This document shows positions 57,526 to 64,000 of a DNA stretch of 64,000 bases, in pieces; the stretch's first letter is position 1; each line of letters opens with the position of its first letter. The position numbers were made by a program, and so were the translations under genes. Source of the DNA: Forficula auricularia (taxonomy: Eukaryota > Arthropoda > Insecta > Dermaptera > Forficulidae); contig JALMQS010000816.1 in NCBI GenBank assembly GCA_024734495.1, forward strand, positions 6,969,171 through 7,033,170. The letters are read 5' to 3'. The notes beneath the pieces were generated by a model. The model ran no database searches and was not told the origin of the DNA. It was given only the letters and a program-made list of their open reading frames with translations.

Positions 57526-57987
57526 AAAAACGCAATAATAATTGAATAATCATGAGTTTCTTAATATTGTTGAAAATATCTTCAAGGTAATCAGACAGGA
57601 TAGATTTTGTAGAAATATCTAAGATCTTAATAAAAGAAAAAAGATAGGTAGGTTCAATCGTAAAAAGGATTTCCGCGAATGTCTTAAGTTTTTAAACAAT
57701 AATTATTATTATTATTATGACCTTTCAATAGATTATTACTTGTTTAAAATATATCCATCAGAAAATCAAATAACTAACTATTTTTGCAAGAAACTGATAA
57801 ATATCAAATTATGAGTTGAAAATAATAAAAATTAAAGAATGTTAAAAAAAATAAAATTATTCATTTTCAAGGATCTAGAAAATGTTAGACCAAAGAAGGA
57901 CATGATTTAAAATATATATAGTACCTATATAGAAAATCCATTCAATAATATAACCTACAAATTTATTAATATACTCACCTCATCTTA
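57526..57987. other. AT-rich intron, nothing recognised
   Basis: Only chance frames; no repeat match. Confidence 0.3.
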
Positions 57988-58159
57988 ATTTCAAGCGAGG
58001 GGTGAACCACGATTGGAATTAGGTATACACCGTCTTTGGAATTATTTTGAAATTCATTAGATAATCTATTGTATTCTATTGTCTTCTACTTCGAAATGAA
58101 AGTGGAAGTTGAAGTAGGTGTACACGATATTAGGTCGCGGTTCACCCCTCGATTTCAAG
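57988..58159. mobile_element. hAT-type MITE family G, copy 2, 8-bp target duplication
   Basis: The element 57996-58151 (156 bp), ends CGAGGGGTGAACCACGA and GTTCACCCCTCG, is flanked by the exact repeat ATTTCAAG (57988-57995, 58152-58159). A different target from copy 1, so two independent insertions. Confidence 0.85.
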
Positions 58160-58700
58160 TGAAAGTATAAAAAGTGACTTCAAAACATTACGAGACTATC
58201 ATATATCGGTCTATCGCTTTCCCAAGTCTAAAAAAAGTCTTTGTGAATGAATATCTTATTTATGGAATCTTGAATACAGAGGTTTTGACTAGTTTTTCTA
58301 GAGACCTGATTCCTTGTGCAATTGCATATTTAATTTGCCGCCACTTACGACCCATATATATATTGTTGTACTATATAAATAAATAATTATGCGCACAACT
58401 GCTTTGCGCAGGGTTTATCTAAGAGGGCTAATGATATGCACTTATATTAAAAAAATATTTCCAAATCATTATTACATTGTAATTCTGCTGAGAATGAAAT
58501 ACAAGATATTATTGTTACTGCCACTGAAAGAGGAGACAGAGGGGAATGCCGCATTGGATTTCCTTCACTGACTTTTCAAAGTGAGTAGAATATTATTGAT
58601 TAAAAAATTGTATTCCATATAATTATATATTAATTGTATTTATATAAAAAAATAATTTGTAATGATCTTGATTGTAACGATGGCCAAATCCCATTTTAAT
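58160..58700. other. AT-rich intron, nothing recognised
   Basis: Two short chance frames (58174-58386, 58389-58571) without domain or splice signals. Confidence 0.3.
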
Positions 58701-58712
58701 TAATTACAGACC

Positions 58713-58856
58713 CTGAAGAAGGAGGGAATAGCCTCCGAAACGTCGGTTTTATGAATAAAAAGATAGTGTAAATTATCTTTTTTTTTTGGACTGCCTCATC
58801 AATATCCACTTAATTCACTTATCAGTCCGTCTCCAAAAATTACTCCAATCTTATAG
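58713..58856 (+). ncRNA. Hammerhead-like motif and Penelope-type tail
   Basis: Plus strand: CTGAAGA (58713-58719), five-pair stem GGAGG/CCTCC, GAAACG (58737-58742). Then ttttatgaataaaaagatag, a ttatctt tract and ggactgcctcatcaatatcc. It is the same order as one arm of the 28592 element, and stands directly before the satellite. Confidence 0.65.
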
Positions 58857-59770
58857 TTTCAATTATCTTCTTTTTTTGAATCATCAAAATCTCATCGAAA
58901 TGTCGTTTTATAAATAAAAAAAGAAAGTTTAAATTATCTTCTTTTGTTGAATTTTGGACTCCTTCATCAAAATGTAATCGAAACGTCTTTTTATAAATAA
59001 AAAAAAAAAACATAGTTTAAATTATCTTCTTTTTTGAATTTTGGACTGCCTCATCAAAATCTCATCGAAATGTCGTTTTATAAATAAAAAAAGAAAGATT
59101 AAATTATCTTCTTTTGTTGAATTTTGGACTCCTTCATCAAAATGTCATCGAAACGTCTTTTTATAAATAAAAAAAAAAAACATAGTTTAAATTATCTTCT
59201 TTTTTGAATTTTGGACTGCCTCATCAAAATCTCATCGAAATGTCGTTTTATAAATAAAAAAAGAAAGATTAAATTATCTTCTTTTGTTGAATTTTGGACT
59301 CCTTCATCAAAATGTCATCGAAACGTCTTTTTATAAATAAAAAAAAAAAAACATAGTTTAAATTATCTTCTTTTTTGAATTTTGGACTGCCTCATCAAAA
59401 TCTCATCGAAATGTCGTTTTATAAATAAAAAAGAAAGATTAAATTATCTTCTTTTGTTGAATTTTGGACTCCTTCATCAAAATGTCATCGAAACGTCTTT
59501 TTATAAATAAAAAAAAAAAACATAGTTTAAATTATCTTCTTTTTGAATTTTGGACTGCCTCATCAAAATCTCATCGAAATGTCGTTTTATAAATAAAAAA
59601 ACATACTTTAAATTATCTTTTTCTGAATTTTAGACTGCTTAATCAAAATCTCATCGAAACGTCGTTTTATAAATAAAAAAACATAGTTTAAATTATCTTC
59701 TTTTTTTTTTGAATTTTGGACAGCCTCATCAATATCCACTCAATTCACTTATCAGTCCGTCTCCAAAAAT
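58857..59770. repeat. Satellite with 170-bp dimeric unit derived from the hammerhead element tail
   Basis: ctcatcgaaatgtcgtttta starts at 58891, 59061, 59231, 59402 and 59570, then a variant at 59650. Each 170-bp unit is two related monomers of about 85 bp: type 1 ctcatcgaaatgtcg with actgcctcatc, type 2 gtcatcgaaacgtct with actccttcatc. Every monomer repeats the order GAAAYGTC, tttataaataaaaaa, aaattatcttctttt, ttttggact, as in the element at 58713. The last monomer runs back into the unique tail atccactcaattcacttatc, the same end as the parent. Confidence 0.85.
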
Positions 59771-62749
59771 TACTTAAATCTTATGATAATGAATTTAATT
59801 GAAAACAATACTACAAAAAAGTTGCGGAAATCGAATTCTCGTATAAGATGTATCAAAAAATCGTAAAATTTTATTTTATTATATCAAATTTGCTGTTAGA
59901 AGCATTTGAATGCGCTCTAGCCATTATGCTAGTGGCGCCGCACCATAAAAGTATATAAGATATTTATGACCTTTATAAAGGTTATAATACTATCAAGATA
60001 TGCAGCCCACTGTATAACAATAAATTCCTTAATGGGACAAAACATTAAAATGTATTCTATTGAATTCGCAATTGGCATGAACAATTTCTAACATGATGAG
60101 GTATATAAAACGAAAGTGAGATATTTAACACCTCTCTTGATGAGAGAAATAATATTTAATAATAATTAAAGATGTTTTTATTTATTTATTTATATTAATA
60201 AAAATATTTCTAATTTTATTGTTATTTGATCATAAATCAAATCTTGAAGTAATTATTAATCTCATAAAAATGTCTGAATATGTAAAACTAAAAGATGAAC
60301 AAGTGCAGATAAATTTCCAAGACAATATTCTGAAGGAAAAAAAATAGTCAAGTTGCATTATTCGCTTATAAAAGGGTGAACTTTTAACCTGGTGTCCGTC
60401 TGCAAGATTTATAACTCAACTACCTGAGTCTTTCTGATAAAGAATGCGCTACGAGGAGATGCAGGATAACATAAATATTCGCAGGTTGGTAAAGTTGAGG
60501 ATGCATATTTTAAGAAATTATTGTTTTTGTTTTAGTGAAGCAAATGAGTGCAATACACTGAAAAAACAATTTCTTTATAATAAATATATTGATAGAGTTG
60601 AGCATTTTTAATGAACTCTTATTTATTCCAAAGATATTTGATTAATAATCAAGATATATCGAAGTCATTTCAAATATGACCAAATTTTTAGGTATTTAAT
60701 CCAAATATATTATATACTTGAGTGATCATTTTATTCTATTAGATATCTCTTAATATTAAATGAATGTCTTGTTTATTTCTAATGAAACCTCTTATTATAT
60801 CTAAACAAATGTTTTTTTATCATAAAACGACTTAGATTTTTCGCAAATAGTGACATCTTAATAATTAAGATATTTAAAAAAAAATAACAAAAATTTTGTT
60901 TACATTATTAATTGTTTTTTTTTTAATTTGAAAGAAATATTAATATATATTAAAATTAGATTACCGTGTACCATAAATCAAATATAATAATTCAAATTTT
61001 TATCTAATTAATTCAACCAAATGAATAATGAATAATTAAAATAAATATTTATATAATTCATTTGATTAAATTTAGTAGATTCCACATCAAATGAATATAC
61101 TCATCTTCGTCAGAAATACATATATTTATTATAAATAAAAAACATTCAAGTTTATATAATTTCTTGTCGCAATTAGGTTTTATTCCATTTAAATACCCAA
61201 CTATTAAATTTAACTATTCTACTATTTTACTCAAATAACAATATTTTCATAATTTACTTATTGGTGATTGGTTCAAATAGCGGCATCTTAACTATTAATA
61301 TATCTAGAGTTGCTCAAAAAATATGAAAATACTTAAAATACGTATATCATACTATATAGATTAGTCCAGATTAATTTGCCGCAACGCTGACGTAATGCCA
61401 CCGACAGGCAGCGCCATCGGCATATTTGCGGCAAATTTGAAATATAATCGTAATTTGGACTCGAATTTTGAAATGAAACACTCCAATTGATTTTAAATTA
61501 AGAAACATTAAATATATTGATAATTATTCATCCTCCCCGCCCCCCTCACCACTCAAAAAATTAAATATTCAATTTGCTTTTCTTTGCGCACAGAAAGAGC
61601 GCACGCCCGAGTTTCTCATGGCAATACTGGAGCAGCCTGTCATACAAACAACACCTGATCTCTTTTAAATATTATGGAGCCTTATATCGATTATCGATCT
61701 CAAATTTAAAAAAAATGATATAATATAATTATAGAAATAAGAAATACTCCCAGATTCATATCTAGAGCCTCATTTCTGTAGCTGTGTCAGGACGAAAATG
61801 AGGCGAAACTTTTAAGAGAGTATGTATTTTCGGGAGTTTACAGGTATACATTTGGAGTGTGGTTTTTTAAGAGGAATAAACTTTTTGGACTGAGACGCCG
61901 CCCGCCAGTGCACTAGCCCGGAGGGCCGAGCTTCGAGGGCGTGCCGAAGGCTCGTTTATTCATATTAAACAGAGATCGATTTCGCCATAATTAACTTTAC
62001 CATCTATTCATATCAAATATAATTTCTTAGCAATAAATATATCGTTGTTTCATTGTATAATCCGAAGATGGATATATTGGCTGGATGGAATGATTTCTAT
62101 TCCGCGGAAGCGTGAAGGTCCATCCGGATCAGCGCAACTAGGGTCTCTCTGTGTCTGATAAGTTATGCACGTGATGCGGCGTGACAGATTTATCCCAATG
62201 CGAAAAAAAAAACTTGACATTTGTATCTCGATTCCTAACAACATACTCTTTAAATCACCGCGTCTGAACAATTATGTTGCTCAATATAAATCACAATTAC
62301 ATGCGAATAAAATGTTCGCTTATTATTTTGATCTGCGTTAAATGAACAAATAAATCATAAAATGAGTTACAATTCAATTGAACATGGTGGGGGGTAGGGG
62401 GGTGAAGTCAGTCAACAAGAAATCAAGTTCAAATACTTGTTCGACTTTAGCGTTAAACTTGATTTCGATTAACGAAAATATGTATATCAATGGAAAACAA
62501 GCTAGGCACTTGCCTAAACAACTATAATTATGTACAAGTGACAGCAAACACACACACACAAGAGATTGATTTCACTTTAATTGCTACTTATAATAATTCT
62601 TCCTTTAGCAGAAATTATAATAAGTCAACTTGGCGATTAACTTAAAAAAAAATCTAAAACAACCTCCTTAGATGTTGAAAATAAACTTTCAATAAAATAA
62701 ATAAAAATTACACTGTTCAATAAAAATTAAACAAAAATTTGTATCCGTA
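59771..62749. other. Long AT-rich intron, mostly unrecognised
   Basis: About 3 kb without gene or matched repeat. Two small GC-rich spots stand out: 61375-61440 (gacaggcagcgccatcggca) and 61890-61960 (gacgccgcccgccagtgcac). Neither has a convincing open frame with splice sites. Confidence 0.35.
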
Positions 62750-63385
62750 AGCCTAACAATGAATTCCAGTAGAGTTTTCTACGCTGATTATCATACAATT
62801 TCCCGATTTTTTACAACAGGTCAAAGCTTTGAGATATTATTGGTCAAAACAAAAAACAAAAAAGGCGATTTTGACCTATTTTCGAGTCCCAAACAGCAAT
62901 ATTTGAAATCAAAATATTTAGTTATTAATAGAAAACAGCTTCCTCTTTGATTTTCAAATTACCACTTGATTGTAGCTCAATTAGAACTCGAGTTATAACT
63001 AAAAAACTAAGACCATGTGTTTTAATCTATGTTTATTATTCATTATAATGACATAGTTTTAGATTTTTAGTTATAACTCGAGTTCTAATTGAGCTAAAAA
63101 CAAGTGTTTGAAGGTCAAAGAGGAAGCTGTTTTCTATTATGTCAACATAATATTGTGATTTCAAATATTGCTGTTTAAATTCTAATGGGACTCGAAAATA
63201 GGTCAAAATTGCCGATAATATCAAAACAAGAGCTAATCGGTAATATTTATGGCGATTTTTGAATTCAACAGGTGGAAATACATAAAAATCAGCTATTTTT
63301 GAGCCCGAAATATTTTCATTGTTGAGCGGTTTTATTTCGACTTCGTTAGATTTACATCTTTTCAAATCTCCATGAATTCTTAACT
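62750..63385. repeat. Foldback repeat shared with 23460
   Basis: aagcctaacaatgaattcca at 62751 matches 23464. The inner part is an inverted repeat: attagaactcgagttataac at 62980 against its complement at 63072, and cagcaatatttgaaatca at 62894 against 63160-63177. Frames are chance. Confidence 0.65.
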
Positions 63386-63390
63386 AGATT

Positions 63391-63866
63391 TTACTTTACC
63401 ATACAGCGGTATGGTCAAATATTGTAATCGTGCATGAAAAAAGTGTTTTTTTTCCTTCTTTTTTTCGAAATATCTCAAAAACGGCTAAAACTATTTCCAT
63501 TAAAAAAATTGAGCGAAACCATGGCATTTCGCTCTACAAAAAAGCCCTAATAAGTGAACATCGAAAAAATTATATTTTTCGAGATAATAATTTTTTTGTC
63601 AAAATGTCTGTTAGTTAGTCTGTGCGTTACCAAATTTTGTGGACGAGCTAGCTCAAAAACTAGTGTGAATATCGAAACCAAATTTCACACGTAGTTTTGG
63701 TACATTGAGATTAAGAGCTGATTAGATTTTGGTGCATATCCATCCAAAATTAAGGGGGGGTGGAGGGGGTTAAAAATTAAAAATCTAGGCCATTTGACCA
63801 AACTCAACCAAATTTTGTATACATAATCAGTGGGGCCCCAGAAGACCAAAAATGGAAAAACTAACC
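63391..63866 (-). mobile_element. MITE family A (reverse), cut by gap
   Basis: TTTACTTTACCATACAGCGG at the start, then the family A tail in reverse (gaaaccatggcatttcgctc, ttacattgag-type block, ccaaattttgtatacataat). It runs into the N gap, so its other end is unknown. Confidence 0.75.
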
Positions 63867-63966
63867 NNNNNNNNNNNNNNNNNNNNNNNNNNNNNNNNNN
63901 NNNNNNNNNNNNNNNNNNNNNNNNNNNNNNNNNNNNNNNNNNNNNNNNNNNNNNNNNNNNNNNNNN
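63867..63966. other. Assembly gap of 100 N
   Basis: Exactly 100 N, the usual placeholder for a gap of unknown size. It falls inside a repeat, which explains the failed join. Confidence 0.98.
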
Positions 63967-64000
63967 AAAAATATAAACAAAACTTTGTGTTTTAATTAAA

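Larger units (their letters stand above)
31802..64000 (-). other. osp: Presumed upstream intron of the Outspread-like gene
   Basis: The PH exon begins in the middle of the domain, so another coding exon must lie upstream on the minus strand. I found none carrying the expected RRFF-type strand in 31.8-64 kb. The region is therefore read as one large intron, though genes on either strand cannot be excluded. 32912-34357, 35690-36700, 37580-38330, 39960-40540, 40690-41840 and 43975-44800 hold no recognised feature. Confidence 0.4.

Noticed and set aside
58174..58571. Two consecutive small genes
   Set aside because: AT-rich chance frames with no domain, no start context and no relation to each other.
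58857..59770. CRISPR-like array, because of regular spacing
   Set aside because: Spacers are not unique; the whole unit is repeated. It is a eukaryotic satellite.
62050..62271. 73-codon minus-strand frame starting MFRRGDLKSMLLG
   Set aside because: No recognised motif, no flanking splice signals that fit, no phase match with the host gene.

Overview
The window is AT-rich, repeat-dense nuclear DNA of an arthropod-like animal. It has spliced exons with GT/AG borders, and arthropod-type transposons: Jockey- and R1-like LINEs, a BEL/Pao gag relic, Tc1, hAT and PIF-like elements, Penelope-like hammerhead repeats and tRNA-derived SINEs. There is no bacterial gene structure, and most open frames are chance frames inside repeats. 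I cannot name the species; an insect or crustacean fits.

The host gene runs on the minus strand. Three phase-compatible exons are visible: 31613-31801 (63 codons, C-terminal half of a PH domain), 19982-20063 (82 bp, a basic GRHKRNATFPG segment) and 862-1056 (195 bp, Ser/Pro/Thr-rich linker). They match the first PH domain and following linker of the Outspread / MPRIP (myosin phosphatase Rho-interacting protein) family. The introns between them are about 11.5 kb and 18.9 kb. The exon with the N-terminal half of the PH domain was not found, so it probably lies upstream, beyond 64000. Most of the window is therefore probably intron of this one gene.

Layout. 1-1100: exon and a foldback element. 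1.1-20 kb: intron with MITE families, a BEL gag relic, an hAT element with an exact 8-bp target duplication and a nested repeat, a SINE with an 11-bp target duplication, a 769-bp palindrome, and a Jockey-like RT fragment. 20-31.6 kb: intron with a Jockey-like LINE 3' end, repeated copies of a hairpin-ended element, and an inserted palindromic hammerhead element with a 13-bp target duplication. 31.8-64 kb: presumed upstream intron with hat-type, PIF-type and foldback MITEs, a Helitron-like 5' end carrying a perfect heat-shock element, a 740-bp minisatellite, a complete but broken Tc1 element, an R1-like LINE 3' end, tandem arrays of about 183 bp and 170 bp, and a 100-N assembly gap.

The most notable signal is a population of at least a dozen hammerhead-ribozyme-like cores (CUGANGA, a closed stem II, then GAAA). 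Many sit as divergent pairs inside short palindromic elements, and in one place the tail of such an element appears to have expanded into a satellite array.
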